This document shows, one piece after another, positions 9,396 to 18,526 of a DNA stretch of 64,000 bases. Within the stretch, counting starts at the first letter, position 1, and every line of letters starts with the position of its first letter. The stretch spans positions 85,487 through 149,486 of the forward strand of contig DDFC01000026.1 in assembly GCA_002336895.1 (NCBI GenBank), written 5' to 3'. Position numbers and translations under genes: made by a program. The notes below the pieces were generated by a model. It ran no database searches. It was not told where the DNA came from and was given only the letters and a program-made list of their open reading frames with translations. This DNA comes from Verrucomicrobiaceae bacterium UBA1938. GTDB taxonomy: Bacteria; Verrucomicrobiota; Verrucomicrobiia; Verrucomicrobiales; Verrucomicrobiaceae.

Positions 9396-10475
9396 TCAGC
9401 CCAGCCCTGCTTCTGCCAGGCGCTCCTTCAGGTCGCTGGCCAGCAGGCCTTGCAGGATCTGGTCGATCCTGCCTTCCATGAACTGGTCCAGGTTGTAGAG
9501 CGTGAGCTCGATGCGGTGATCCGTCACGCGGTTCTGCGGGTAGTTGTAGGTGCGGATCTTTTCCTCGCGTCCGCCGCTGCCAATGAGGTTGCGGCGGTTG
9601 GCGGAGTATTTGGCGGCCTCTTCCTGCTGCTTCTTTTCCAGCAGGCGTGAGCGCAGGATGCTCAGGGCCTTTTCCTTGTTCTTGATCTGGCTGCGTCCGT
9701 CCTGGCAGCGCACGATGGTGCCGGTGGGGATGTGCAGCACCTGCACGGCGGAGTCGGTGGTGTTCACGCCCTGGCCGCCTGCGCCGGAGGAGCGGCAGAC
9801 TTCGATGCGCACCTCGTCGGGCTTGAGTTCAAAGTCCACTTCCTCGGCCTCCGGCAGCACGGCCACGGTGGCGGCGGAGGTGTGGATGCGGCCCTGCGCC
9901 TCGGTGGCGGGCACGCGCTGCACACGGTGCACGCCGCTCTCATATTTCATGACGCGGTACACGTCCTCGCCGCTGATCTTGATGATGACTTCCTTGAAAC
10001 CGCCCACCTCGGACGGGCTGGAGTCCAGAGACTCGATCTTCCACCCGCGGCCTTCAGAAAAGCGCGTGTACATGCGCAGGAGATCGGCGGCAAAGAGGGA
10101 GGCCTCGTCCCCGCCGGTGCCGGCGCGGATTTCGAGAATGATGTCGCGGCCTTCCAGCGGATCAGGCGGCAGGATGGACTCCTGGATGGAGCGCTCCAGA
10201 TCCACGAGGCGCTGCTCCAGCACGGGGATCTCCGCAGCAGCCATCTCGGCCAGTTCCTTGTCCTCCTGGGACTTGGCCATGACACGGTTTTCGGCCAGTT
10301 CCTCCTGCGTTTTCTGAAAGGCATCCCAGTGCTTCAGCAGACTGTCCAGGCTGCGGTGCTCACGCAGCATCTCACCGGCTTTCTTGGCATCGTCGTAAAA
10401 GTTTGGACGGCCGATGATGTCTTCGAGATCGGCGAAGCGGGTGCGTTTTCCGGCGATGACGCCTGAGTAGTCCAT
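9396..10475 (-). CDS. prfA: Peptide chain release factor 1
   Basis: A 359-aa class I release factor, full length for the family. The catalytic GGQ loop (G233-G234-Q235, in SSGAGGQGVN) that triggers peptidyl-tRNA hydrolysis is present, as is the PAT tripeptide (189-191, in RVPATEAQGRIHTS) that reads UAA and UAG and marks RF1 rather than RF2. The RAGTGGDEASLFA segment is also typical. It lies downstream of rpmE on the same strand, separated by a terminator-like hairpin at 10511-10551. No prmC methyltransferase gene follows, as it does in some genomes. Confidence 0.97.
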   Translation of the reverse strand: MDYSGVIAGKRTRFADLEDIIGRPNFYDDAKKAGEMLREHRSLDSLLKHWDAFQKTQEELAENRVMAKSQEDKELAEMAAAEIPVLEQRLVDLERSIQESILPPDPLEGRDIILEIRAGTGGDEASLFAADLLRMYTRFSEGRGWKIESLDSSPSEVGGFKEVIIKISGEDVYRVMKYESGVHRVQRVPATEAQGRIHTSAATVAVLPEAEEVDFELKPDEVRIEVCRSSGAGGQGVNTTDSAVQVLHIPTGTIVRCQDGRSQIKNKEKALSILRSRLLEKKQQEEAAKYSANRRNLIGSGGREEKIRTYNYPQNRVTDHRIELTLYNLDQFMEGRIDQILQGLLASDLKERLAEAGLG

Positions 10476-10510
10476 GAGCGGGGGAGAAAGGAGAAGGGGA
10501 GGTCTGCGGC

Positions 10511-10551
10511 AAAAAGAAAACGGTGCCCAGCACGAGGCATGGGCACCGTTT
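10511..10551 (-). terminator. Rho-independent terminator downstream of rpmE
   Basis: On the minus strand, a 12-bp perfect stem (AAACGGTGCCCA, bases 10551-10540, pairing with TGGGCACCGTTT, bases 10529-10518) encloses a 10-base loop and runs into a T-rich tract (complement of 10511-10520). It lies between the rpmE stop and the prfA start, so it should reduce read-through into prfA. Confidence 0.85.
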
Positions 10552-10574
10552 GGCTAAAGAGGGAGGATGCAGGG

Positions 10575-10829
10575 CTAGGCTTCGGCGGCGGCAGGAGCAG
10601 CTTCGAGCTTCGGAGCCGTGCGGCGTGCGCGGATGGAACCGTAGCGCTGGGCGAACTTGTCCACGCGGCCGGCGGTGTCGATGAAGCGCTGCTCACCGGT
10701 GAAGTAGGGGTGGCAGGCGGAGCAGATGCCGATACGGAGGTTCGGCACGGTCGAGATCGTGTTGTACACGGCACCGCAGGTGCAGGTGATCGTGGTCTCG
10801 TGAGTCTTGGGATGGATGTTTTCTTTCAT
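10575..10829 (-). CDS. rpmE: Ribosomal protein bL31
   Basis: An 84-aa protein with the bL31 pattern: MKENIHPKTH, then CTCG, ICSACHPYFTG and a basic tail with RFIDTAGRVDKFAQRYG. The Cys residues of CTC and CSAC mark the zinc-binding (C+) form. It binds the 50S central protuberance. The C-terminus has a short Ala/Glu-rich extension. It is transcribed alone and followed by a strong intrinsic terminator before prfA. Confidence 0.95.
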   Translation of the reverse strand: MKENIHPKTHETTITCTCGAVYNTISTVPNLRIGICSACHPYFTGEQRFIDTAGRVDKFAQRYGSIRARRTAPKLEAAPAAAEA

Positions 10830-10999
10830 GGTGGTGAAGGGTCCACGTGGTCAGACGAGGCGCGGTACGCAGCTTTCGCCGGGGCGTGGGGGCGGGCAGA
10901 ATAGTGGATTTTGGGAAATGGTCAAGGGGGAGTGCGGGGGAAGGGGCTCTGGCAGCGCTGGCTTGCCGCAGCCTTGTTTTATTCTATCTTGAGCCAATC

Positions 11000-11233
11000 A
11001 TGACCATCACACTTCCTGACGATCCTGCGCTCGCCTCCCTGGGAGAGGAGGAAATCCGCCTGGATCTGGCCTGCGGCGCGTATGCTGCTGGGCATCTTTC
11101 GCGCCAGCTGGCTGCCGATGTTGCCGGTGTCAGCCGGTACGACTTTGATCAGGCTCTCTATGTGCGGCGCATCCCGTCCTTTACGGAGGAGATGCTGGCC
11201 CAGGATCTTGAAACCCGACAGGTGACTTCTTGA
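11000..11233 (+). CDS. UPF0175 family small protein (antitoxin-like)
   Basis: A 77-aa protein starting MTITLPDDPALA at the ATG at 11000; the upstream in-frame extension runs into the rpmE promoter region and lacks conservation-like features. The spacing of EEEIRLDLACGAYAAGHLSRQLAADVAGVSRYDFDQAL is the UPF0175 pattern, in which a short helix-turn-helix-like core recalls antitoxins. No partner toxin (for example a DUF3368 or PIN-type protein) follows; the next gene is on the other strand. Function is unproven. Confidence 0.7.
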   Translation: MTITLPDDPALASLGEEEIRLDLACGAYAAGHLSRQLAADVAGVSRYDFDQALYVRRIPSFTEEMLAQDLETRQVTS

Positions 11234-11317
11234 AACGCGTCGACAAAGGCTTTGTCAAGAAATGGGGGCGGTCACGACATGGGAAGCAATGGAATCAACC
11301 ATGATTGACTCCATTGA

Positions 11318-11881
11318 TTATGAAATGGCGAATTGAACATTTTTGGAGGTGAGAAACTTGTCCCAATCTGCAATGCACTGGGTCGCAACGACGATGGCAT
11401 CATGCTTATTGCCCCCTATGGTCAGGATGATTTTGGCCGTCGCAATTGGCGGACCAATGCGTTTACTTTGTGAAATTGTTATAGTGTCGCCATCGGACGG
11501 ATTGCGGGAGAAATGGATCATGCCGGGTTCGGTAGTCCATGAAAGGTCGAGGCTGTAAGCCATGTTAATTTGATTCAAATGCATTCCTGAGCGAGGAGGG
11601 GTCCTGAGCCCTGCGTGCTTGAAGGAGTTGCATAGGTCAGCAGCTAATGACAGTGCCGGATTAGCAGTTATGAAAGCTTCCACGTCGTTCGGTGGCTGAA
11701 ACCGCAGGTCCTTTTTCAGGTAATCCTTTAAGTGATAGCATTCAATAAAAAACGCTTTTGTTGCGTCGGCTGCCGCACGGTCACCAATGATAACCGTTTT
11801 GCCAATGTCAGTGGCAATTTCACGCATACGCTGAAATGCACGGTGAACACTTTGATACTGCTCTTCAGAATCGAAAGTCAT
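11318..11881 (-). CDS. Hypothetical protein, A+T-rich gene
   Basis: A 188-aa protein taking the ATG at 11881 (MTFDSEEQYQ) as start; a longer frame up to 11974 exists but its first 31 residues are Cys-rich and unlike the rest. A helical N-terminal half contains ECYHLKDYLKKD, and the C-terminal half looks like beta strands (TITISQSKR, AKIILTIGGN). I do not recognise the family. The DNA is visibly more A+T-rich than neighbours and codon use differs, suggesting horizontal acquisition. It sits head-to-head with the sulfatase gene. Confidence 0.55.
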   Translation of the reverse strand: MTFDSEEQYQSVHRAFQRMREIATDIGKTVIIGDRAAADATKAFFIECYHLKDYLKKDLRFQPPNDVEAFITANPALSLAADLCNSFKHAGLRTPPRSGMHLNQINMAYSLDLSWTTEPGMIHFSRNPSDGDTITISQSKRIGPPIATAKIILTIGGNKHDAIVVATQCIADWDKFLTSKNVQFAIS

Positions 11882-12034
11882 ATTGAAAACGATACGTGAG
11901 GTTGAAAATAAATCAGTGAAAATCCGATCTGTTTTGCAGCAACAAATTTGTTCAATGTTCAAGTTGGCGCACAAGGGAATGTGTTTGAACCCACTGATAA
12001 CTCCGCCTCGCGTGCAGCGTTACCGCGCACAACC

Positions 12035-13858
12035 ATGATCCACCGACTCTGTCTTCTTCTCTCTCTCATTGTCTGCACCCAGCTGCATGCGGCGGCGCCG
12101 AATGTGGTGGTGCTGCTGGCGGATGACTCGGGGTGGGGGGACTACTCGGTCAATGGAAACACCAACCTCAAGACGCCGAACATCGACTCCCTGGCGCAGT
12201 CCGGGGCGCGGTTTGACCGCTTCTTTGTCTGCGCGCTCTGCGCGCCCACGCGTGGGGAGTTTCTCACCGGGCGCTATCACTCACGCGGCGGGGTGAAAGG
12301 TGTGTCCACCGGGCTGGAGCGTCTGAACACGGATGAAAAGACCATCGCCGACAGCTTTCTGGCCGCAGGCTATGCCACTGGGGCCTTTGGCAAATGGCAC
12401 AATGGCAGCCAGTGGCCCTACCACCCAAATGCACGCGGCTTTCAGGAATACGTGGGCTACACCTCCGGCCACTGGGGCGAGTACTTTGACCCGCCGCTGG
12501 AGCACAATGGCAAGATGTTCCGCGCCAAGGGCTTCATCGTGGACGTGCTGGTGGGCCGGGCGCTGGAGTTCATCGAGACCCACAAGGAAAAGCCCTTCTT
12601 CTGCTACATCCCGCTGACCACGCCGCACTCGCCTTTCAGCGTGCCGGATTCGCATTGGGACAAATTCAAGGACTCCCCCGTCTCCATGCGCGGAGAGGAG
12701 GGGGACAAGGAGGATCTCACCATCACCCGCACCATTCTGGCGATGATGGACAACATCGACATGAACGTGGGCCGCGTACTCAAGAAGCTGGAAGACCTGA
12801 AGCTGAGCGACAACACCATCGTGGTCTATTTCAGTGACAACGGCCCCAACACCTTCCGCTGGAACGGCGGCATGAAGGGCAAGAAAGGCACCACGGATGA
12901 AGGCGGTGTGCGCTCCACGCTTTTCATGCGCTGGCCGGGCAAGATCAAGGCGGGCACTGAGATCACGCCCATCGCCGGGGCCATCGATCTCCACCCCACG
13001 CTCACGGCGCTGGCCGGGGTGAAAACGGTGAGCACCAAGCCGCTCGATGGCTGGGACATGTCCTCCCTCCTGCTCGGCGGCGAGTGGAAGCGCGGCCCGC
13101 GTGCGCTCATGAACTACAACGGCGGACGCCTCAGCGTGCGCAGCCAGACGCACCGCCTGGACGCCAGCGGCGTGCTCTATGACATGGTGGCAGACCCCAA
13201 CCAGACCAAGGATGTGACCGCCGAGCAGCCGCAGGTGACCGCCGAGCTCTCCGCCCAGGCCACCGCCTGGCACCAGGAGGTCTTTGGAAAGCCCTACGCA
13301 CCCGCTTCTGGCAAAGCCAAAGGGAAGGGGAACGCCAAGCCCAAGGGCAAGAACCCGGGGGCTGAGCCCTTTGAGGACGAGCGGCCCTATCCTGTGGGCT
13401 ACACGGAGTTTCCCATCACCATGCTGGAGGCTCGCGATGGCATCCCCCATGGTGAGGTGAAACGCAGCTCCAATGCGCCGAACTGCTCCTACTTCGTGAA
13501 CTGGAAGACGAAGGAGGACACGATGACCTGGGACATCGACATCCACACCGCCGGGGAGTATGAGGTTGCCATCGACTACGCCTGCCCGGAAGCCGATGCT
13601 GGATCCAAGGTGGAGCTCAGCTTTGGTGACTCCAAGACCAGTGGAAAAGTAACGCCAGGATGGTTTCCAAGACTGCTGAACGATCAGGACCGCGCCTCAC
13701 GCAAAGGTGAGAGCTTCATGCGCGATTTCCACACGCTCTCCCTCGGCAGCATCCAGCTGCCCGCCCAGCATGGCCTGCTCACGCTCCGTGCTCTGGACAT
13801 CCCGGGGCAGACAGTCATGGAGGTGCGGCGCGTCACGCTGACTCTCAAGACAAAGTGA
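12035..13858 (+). CDS. Secreted formylglycine-dependent sulfatase
   Basis: A 607-aa protein from the ATG at 12035, giving a signal peptide (hydrophobic residues 4-19, AAA cleavage region). It belongs to the type I arylsulfatase family: metal-binding Asp residues at VVLLADDSGWGD (D30, D31), the CxPxR site C69-A-P-T-R73 where Cys is converted to formylglycine, a GKWHNG segment and FSDNGPN later on. It would desulfate glycans outside the cytoplasm and needs an activating enzyme encoded elsewhere. A Lys/Gly-rich linker leads to a C-terminal beta-rich region (about 475-607) of carbohydrate-binding appearance. Secreted sulfatases are abundant in Verrucomicrobia. Confidence 0.92.
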   Translation: MIHRLCLLLSLIVCTQLHAAAPNVVVLLADDSGWGDYSVNGNTNLKTPNIDSLAQSGARFDRFFVCALCAPTRGEFLTGRYHSRGGVKGVSTGLERLNTDEKTIADSFLAAGYATGAFGKWHNGSQWPYHPNARGFQEYVGYTSGHWGEYFDPPLEHNGKMFRAKGFIVDVLVGRALEFIETHKEKPFFCYIPLTTPHSPFSVPDSHWDKFKDSPVSMRGEEGDKEDLTITRTILAMMDNIDMNVGRVLKKLEDLKLSDNTIVVYFSDNGPNTFRWNGGMKGKKGTTDEGGVRSTLFMRWPGKIKAGTEITPIAGAIDLHPTLTALAGVKTVSTKPLDGWDMSSLLLGGEWKRGPRALMNYNGGRLSVRSQTHRLDASGVLYDMVADPNQTKDVTAEQPQVTAELSAQATAWHQEVFGKPYAPASGKAKGKGNAKPKGKNPGAEPFEDERPYPVGYTEFPITMLEARDGIPHGEVKRSSNAPNCSYFVNWKTKEDTMTWDIDIHTAGEYEVAIDYACPEADAGSKVELSFGDSKTSGKVTPGWFPRLLNDQDRASRKGESFMRDFHTLSLGSIQLPAQHGLLTLRALDIPGQTVMEVRRVTLTLKTK

Positions 13859-13927
13859 GTCATGGCATGAAATCTGATGCTGGTTTTTTGACAACCGGCC
13901 ACCCTTGGCCGGATAGTCTCCGACCTC

Positions 13928-14359
13928 ATGCATCTCTCCCGCCCTCTCCTTTTCCTCCTGGCCGCCACCCTCATGGGGGCCTGCACCTCCATCAAACCCG
14001 TTTCCCAGGGCACCACCGGCATCGTGCTTGCTGCGCCGGAGATGCGCGTGTGCGGTCAGGGGCAGGTGCATTTCCCGGCAGGGCTTTACACCCCCCAGGT
14101 GGTCTCTGCTAAAGGGACGTACTACCAGTCTCCCGCACCGCTGCGCACACGAGGCGTTCTCATTGGCAGGGCCGAGACCGGCGGCATCTATGTGTCCAAT
14201 GCGCCTGGAAATCCCCAGGCAGCCTGGTTTGGCGATGTGAATGATACACTGGAAGACCACCCTACCACGCTTTTCAGCGCCATCGGTGTGGCTGCTCCAA
14301 AGCTCTGGCCCTACACCCCGCGCATTCCTTTCGTGATGAAGGAAAAAAAGAAGCCCTGA
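13928..14359 (+). CDS. Predicted lipoprotein of unknown function
   Basis: A 143-aa protein with a signal peptide ending in the lipobox LMGAC (Cys at about residue 19), so it should be lipid-anchored. The mature part has no family motif that I know; Gly/Pro-rich beta-type segments and a basic tail (MKEKKKP) are visible. It stands 69 bases after the sulfatase and 110 bases before a transglutaminase-like gene; both neighbours are also exported proteins. Confidence 0.65.
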   Translation: MHLSRPLLFLLAATLMGACTSIKPVSQGTTGIVLAAPEMRVCGQGQVHFPAGLYTPQVVSAKGTYYQSPAPLRTRGVLIGRAETGGIYVSNAPGNPQAAWFGDVNDTLEDHPTTLFSAIGVAAPKLWPYTPRIPFVMKEKKKP

Positions 14360-14469
14360 CCGGCATCATCTGGGAGGGGTGTCCCCTCATCTGGAGGCAA
14401 TCGTAAGGAGTTTGTCAGGCGGTGGGTTTTCGTTGCGCGTTATTTTATAAAAACTATAATTTTCGCTGT

Positions 14470-15906
14470 ATGCACCGCCGCCTCCTATTCTGGCTTGTCG
14501 CCTGTGCCGCCTTGATGGCGGGCGGGGGTTTTGCCATCAAGGAAGGCTGGCTGAATGGCTGGGAAATGCGGCTGAAGGAGATGATGAGCAGCCCCACCAG
14601 CCGGTACAGCGTGGCTAAATTCCGCCTGGATCTGGTGGATCAGTTCAACTACGCACGCATGGCCGCCAAGATTCCCACCCTGCATGTGGACCCCGAAATG
14701 GAGGCCTGGCTGGAGACGGAGTTTGCCAAAATCGACACGACGGATCTCAACAAAGTCACCGCCCAGGTGCAGGATGGCATGCCGCGCTACTACCGTGTGG
14801 CAGTCTGCGCCGCCAGCAGCCCCAGCCTGAGGGAGCTGCTGCAGCGCTTTCACGAATACGCCCAGCGTGCCCAGCCGGAGATGACCCACATGGCCGTGGT
14901 GCTGCGCCCGCGCGCCAGCGGCCTCATGAATGAAGCCCTGCTGGTGCTGGGCCAGCGCCTGCGGGATTTCAGCCCCGAGGCGCTCTCTGAGGCCAGGGAT
15001 GACGAGCCCTTTTTCAGCACCTGCGTGCACTGCAAGCAGCCGCACTTTATGAAGCTCTCCCGCGCCCAGCGCAGCATGGCTCTGGAGTGCCCCAAATGCC
15101 ACCGCAAGTACGCGGTCATCGCCGCAGACAGCACCGGAAAGTTTCACTATGTGAACGAGTTCCTCACCGGGTATTCGCCTCCGGCCATCTTTGCCAAAAA
15201 CCAGTCGCGTGTGCAGCAGCTCTTCACCATCTGGTCCGCCGTGCATGCCAACTGCCGCTACACCAATGATCCGGGCGCCAAGCCGGGCAGCACCCATGCC
15301 AGGGCCGAGCAGACCGACTGCTGGCAGTATGCGGATGAGACGCAGCGCCTGCAGCGCGGCGACTGCGAGGACTCCTCCATCTTTCTGGCAGACTGGCTCA
15401 TGTCTCGCGGCTTCCAGGTGCGCGTGGCCCTGGGGCGCTATGGCGACCTGGGCGGCCATGCCTGGTGCGTGGTGAAGATCGAGGACAAGGAATACCTGCT
15501 CGAATCCACCGAAAGCCGCCCGGACCCCAGCGATCCGCCGCTGGCCAGCCGTGTGGGCAGCCGCTACGTGCCAGAGGTGCTGTTTGACCGCTTTGCCATC
15601 TACGTGCCCACCAGTACGAACCGCTCGTGGAAGGGCGACTACTGGTCTGCCAACACCTGGACGCGGGTCGAGCCCCGTGCCGAACTGGGCGCAGACCCCA
15701 TCCTGGCGCGCGCCCGTGTGGGCAGCGCCCTCAAGATGAGCACGCAAAATCTCATGGAGGCCTCTTCCACCGCAGATCCCAGCCACCTCGCGCGCACAGC
15801 CTTTGCCAGCCCGGCATCCCCCACCTTCCTGAATCTGGGGCTGGGCACCATCCCCACCGGAGCCAAAGACTGGCGCCAGTCCCTCGTGCCGCTGCGCGCC
15901 CCCTGA
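14470..15906 (+). CDS. Zinc-ribbon transglutaminase-like membrane-anchored protein
   Basis: A 478-aa protein from the ATG at 14470, which places an N-terminal hydrophobic anchor at residues 5-22. A four-cysteine zinc ribbon follows (C185, C188, C207, C210). The next domain resembles transglutaminase-like cysteine proteases: a candidate nucleophile C299 in RGDCEDSS, H330 in GGHAWC and an acidic residue in YLLEST. This Cys-His-acid layout supports a peptidase or amidase role, with the anchor suggesting action at the membrane. The combination of zinc ribbon with this fold is unusual. It lies upstream of the nfeD-floA pair but is separated by 90 bases. Confidence 0.7.
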   Translation: MHRRLLFWLVACAALMAGGGFAIKEGWLNGWEMRLKEMMSSPTSRYSVAKFRLDLVDQFNYARMAAKIPTLHVDPEMEAWLETEFAKIDTTDLNKVTAQVQDGMPRYYRVAVCAASSPSLRELLQRFHEYAQRAQPEMTHMAVVLRPRASGLMNEALLVLGQRLRDFSPEALSEARDDEPFFSTCVHCKQPHFMKLSRAQRSMALECPKCHRKYAVIAADSTGKFHYVNEFLTGYSPPAIFAKNQSRVQQLFTIWSAVHANCRYTNDPGAKPGSTHARAEQTDCWQYADETQRLQRGDCEDSSIFLADWLMSRGFQVRVALGRYGDLGGHAWCVVKIEDKEYLLESTESRPDPSDPPLASRVGSRYVPEVLFDRFAIYVPTSTNRSWKGDYWSANTWTRVEPRAELGADPILARARVGSALKMSTQNLMEASSTADPSHLARTAFASPASPTFLNLGLGTIPTGAKDWRQSLVPLRAP

Positions 15907-15996
15907 GCCCCGCATCGGGTGGAAAGTTGGAGGAATTTTGTAGCCGGGTGATCCTGGGTTGACGCATGGCTGCGCAGCCTTCAGCTTAAAAGACAC

Positions 15997-16470
15997 ATGC
16001 TAGCCAGCATTGCCATCCTTACGCTGTTCGGCATCCTGCTCATCGTGCTGGAGACCTTTCTGCCTGGCTGGGTGGCGGGCATCCTCGGGGCCATGGCCAT
16101 CACTGCCGCGCTGTGGCTCAGCCTGACCTCCCCGGAGCTCGTGGGCTGGAGCTCAGGCCAGCGTGTGGCCCTGGCGCTGGGGATCGTGGTGTCTGCCCTC
16201 TTGGTCATCATCCTCTGGCTGCGCTGGTTTGCCGTGAAGTTCCTGCGCCGTGCGCTCACGCTCACCACCAGCATCCAGACACAGCATGCTGCCACCTCCG
16301 CCGCGCCCGGCTCCCGTGGCGTGGCGCTCACACAGCTGCGCCCGCTGGGCCGTGCGGAGATCAATGGCCACCGCTTTGACGTGCGCTGCCAGAGCGGCCT
16401 TGCTGAAGCCGGAGCGCCTGTCGAAGTCATCGCCACAGAGCCGGGAAATCTCCTCGTGCGCAGTCTCTGA
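15997..16470 (+). CDS. NfeD-like membrane protein (FloA partner)
   Basis: A 157-aa protein with two or three N-terminal membrane segments (about residues 1-75) and a small C-terminal OB-fold-like domain with PLGRAEINGHRFDV and GAPVEVI, the pattern of short NfeD proteins. NfeD proteins are co-encoded with flotillins and help organise membrane microdomains. The gene lies 42 bases before floA, which supports this pairing. Confidence 0.85.
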   Translation: MLASIAILTLFGILLIVLETFLPGWVAGILGAMAITAALWLSLTSPELVGWSSGQRVALALGIVVSALLVIILWLRWFAVKFLRRALTLTTSIQTQHAATSAAPGSRGVALTQLRPLGRAEINGHRFDVRCQSGLAEAGAPVEVIATEPGNLLVRSL

Positions 16471-16512
16471 GTCCTCCACCTTATCAATCAATCACCCCCC
16501 CCTCATTCATTC

Positions 16513-17520
16513 ATGCCCACCATCGAAATCTTTCTCGTCGGAGCCGTCATCATCGTCGGTCTTGTCCTGTTCCTGCTTGTGGCCAAGTTCTTCAATCTCT
16601 GGCTGCGCGCCCGCATCGCCAATGCGCCGGTCAGCTTCCCCACGCTGCTGGCCATGTGGCTGCGCGGCGTGCCCAATGCGCTGATCGTGGACACCCGCAT
16701 CACCGCAGCCAAGGCAGGCATCCCCATCGGCACAGATCAGCTGGAGGCGCACTTCCTGGCGGGCGGCGAAGTGACCCATGTCGTGCTCTCGCTCATCGCC
16801 TCGGACAAGGCGGGCATCCCGCTCGACTTCAATCGCGCCTGCGCCATCGATCTTGCTTGTAAAGGCACCAGCAAGACCGTGCTGGAAGCCGTGCGCACCA
16901 GCATCAACCCCAAGGTCATCGACTGCCCGCACCCGGACATGGGACGCGGCGGCAAGATCGATGCCGTGGCCAAGGACGGCATCTCCCTGCGTGTGCGTGC
17001 CCGGGTGACCGTGCGCACGAATCTGGACCGCTTCGTCGGCGGCGCCACGGAGGAGACCGTCATCGCCCGTGTGGGCGAAGGCATCGTCACCTGCATCGGC
17101 TCCTCCACCTCCTACAAGGACGTGCTGGAAAACCCCGACGCCATCTCCAAGCTGGTGCTGCACAAAGGCGTGGATGCCGGCACCGCGTTTGAGATTCTCT
17201 CCATCGACATCGCCGACATCGACGTGGGCGAAAACGTGGGTGCCAAGCTCCAGACCGAGCAGGCCGAGGCGGACAAAAAGATCGCCCAGGCCATGGCCGA
17301 GATGCGCCGCGCCGCCGCCGTGGCGCTGGAGCAGGAAATGTCCGCCCGCACCCAGGAGATGCGCGCCCGCGTGGTCGAGGCCGAGGCCCAGGTGCCGCTG
17401 GCCATCTCCGAAGCCTTCCGCAACGGCCAGCTCGGCGTCATGGACTTTGCCAAGTACAAGAACGTCCTGGCCGACACCGAGATGCGCGCCAAGATCGCCG
17501 GAGACACCTCTGCCAAATAA
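16513..17520 (+). CDS. floA: Flotillin-like protein FloA
   Basis: A 335-aa protein matching FloA (YqfA/UPF0365) in length and pattern: one N-terminal membrane segment (about 5-27), then a conserved cytoplasmic SPFH-like domain with a GGEVTHVVLSLIASDKAGI stretch, RVRARVTVRTN and a coiled C-terminal region rich in EAEAQVPLAISEAFRNG. FloA scaffolds membrane microdomains. The nfeD gene is directly upstream and a proline-rich membrane protein directly downstream, so the three are probably one operon. Confidence 0.93.
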   Translation: MPTIEIFLVGAVIIVGLVLFLLVAKFFNLWLRARIANAPVSFPTLLAMWLRGVPNALIVDTRITAAKAGIPIGTDQLEAHFLAGGEVTHVVLSLIASDKAGIPLDFNRACAIDLACKGTSKTVLEAVRTSINPKVIDCPHPDMGRGGKIDAVAKDGISLRVRARVTVRTNLDRFVGGATEETVIARVGEGIVTCIGSSTSYKDVLENPDAISKLVLHKGVDAGTAFEILSIDIADIDVGENVGAKLQTEQAEADKKIAQAMAEMRRAAAVALEQEMSARTQEMRARVVEAEAQVPLAISEAFRNGQLGVMDFAKYKNVLADTEMRAKIAGDTSAK

Positions 17521-17534
17521 CGGACGTGCACGCC

Positions 17535-18188
17535 ATGCATCCACTCCTGCTCAGCAGCGACTTTGATCCCATGCAGGCGGCGATCATCGTCATCGCGGTC
17601 TTTGCCGGATTCATCAAATGGCTGTGGGAGACCTGGCAGCAGAATCAGGCCTCGCCGCCCCCGCTCCCGCCCGACCCCGAGGAGCAGCGCCTGCGGGAGG
17701 CCGCGTGGCGCAGGCAGGCCGGGCAAGACTCCCCGCCCACCCGGCCGCCGCCGCTCCCGCCTGTGGCCGCCCCTTCGCCTTGGGATGAACTGCGCAAGGC
17801 CTGGTCCGAACTGCAGGAGGCCGTGAAAACACCCGCCTCAGCTCCGGTGCGCCCTGCACGCCCGCAGCAGCGCCAGACGGTGCGTCAGCAGCAGCCAGCA
17901 CCGGCACGCGCTCAGCCGCACTCAGTGCGTGCCGCGCTGTCAGCTCCGGCTCAGCGCCACTCCACACCAGCCGCCTCCACCAGTGTGGCCGCGGCTGTGC
18001 CATCGCCCTCAGTCCCGGCCGTGGCTCCCGTCGCAGCCAGAAGCACAGCTCCGGCACCCGCCGGTGGGATTTTGGGCACGCTGCAGAATCTGCGCCGCGA
18101 TCCCGCGCTCATGCGGCAGGCTATTTTGATGCAGGAGATACTTGGCCCGCCAAAAGCCTTGCAATCCTCCGGCGAGTTCGCTAATTAA
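17535..18188 (+). CDS. Proline/alanine-rich single-pass membrane protein
   Basis: A 217-aa protein beginning at the ATG at 17535 (a GTG at 17526 is an alternative). One hydrophobic segment (about residues 10-28, AAIIVIAVFAGFIKWLW) is followed by a long low-complexity Pro/Ala/Gln region and a short C-terminal helical patch (NLRRDPALMRQAILMQEILGPP). No known domain. Such tails follow flotillin operons in several bacteria as poorly characterised partners. It ends 20 bases before tRNA-Leu. Confidence 0.6.
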   Translation: MHPLLLSSDFDPMQAAIIVIAVFAGFIKWLWETWQQNQASPPPLPPDPEEQRLREAAWRRQAGQDSPPTRPPPLPPVAAPSPWDELRKAWSELQEAVKTPASAPVRPARPQQRQTVRQQQPAPARAQPHSVRAALSAPAQRHSTPAASTSVAAAVPSPSVPAVAPVAARSTAPAPAGGILGTLQNLRRDPALMRQAILMQEILGPPKALQSSGEFAN

Positions 18189-18208
18189 CACTCTCTTCTT
18201 TGAGATCA

Positions 18209-18295
18209 GCCGGCGTGGTGAAATTGGTAGACGCGCTAGACTCAAAATCTTGTATCCGTGAGGATGTGTCGGTTCGAGTCCGACCGCCGGCACCA
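18209..18295 (+). tRNA. tRNA-Leu (CAA anticodon)
   Basis: The acceptor arms GCCGGCG (18209-18215) and CGCCGGC (18285-18291) pair perfectly, followed by A73 and an encoded CCA (18293-18295). The D-arm has GTGGTGAAATTGGTAGACGC, the anticodon loop is CTCAAAA with CAA at its centre, a long variable arm follows (class II tRNA), and the T-arm is GGTTCGAGTCC. All of this fits tRNA-Leu reading UUG. Confidence 0.95.
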
Positions 18296-18526
18296 AAGAA
18301 GTTAAAACAGGGGGGGGCAACAGTCCCCGAAAAGTGGCGGTAAAAAATCCTGATGGCTGTTCGATGGCAGTTTTGGAACCCACTGCGGAAAAGCAAATCG
18401 GTGCTTTTTTCCCGGGCGGAGAGGGAGGTCTTGGGGATTGCCACTATCATTTTGACCTGTCAAAGAGAGCTTTGACTGACCGGGCAGTTTAAAATTGCTG
18501 CCACGCAACAAACCTCCACGGGTGCT

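Noticed and set aside
10847..10999. N-terminal extension of the UPF0175 protein
   Set aside because: It would overlap the rpmE promoter region, starts with GTG and encodes Arg/Gly-rich sequence unlike the family; the ATG at 11000 gives the standard length.
12281..13546. 421-aa open frame antisense to the sulfatase
   Set aside because: It is a shadow of a GC-rich coding region; its product is His/Arg/Gly-rich without motifs, while the sulfatase on the other strand is unambiguous. Similar antisense frames at 14485-15996, 43382-44437, 53389-54744, 54548-56614 and 61801-62937 are rejected for the same reason.
18296..18345. Terminator after tRNA-Leu (GGGG run and CCCC nearby)
   Set aside because: The stem is only about four pairs and there is no T-run in the right place, so I do not call it.
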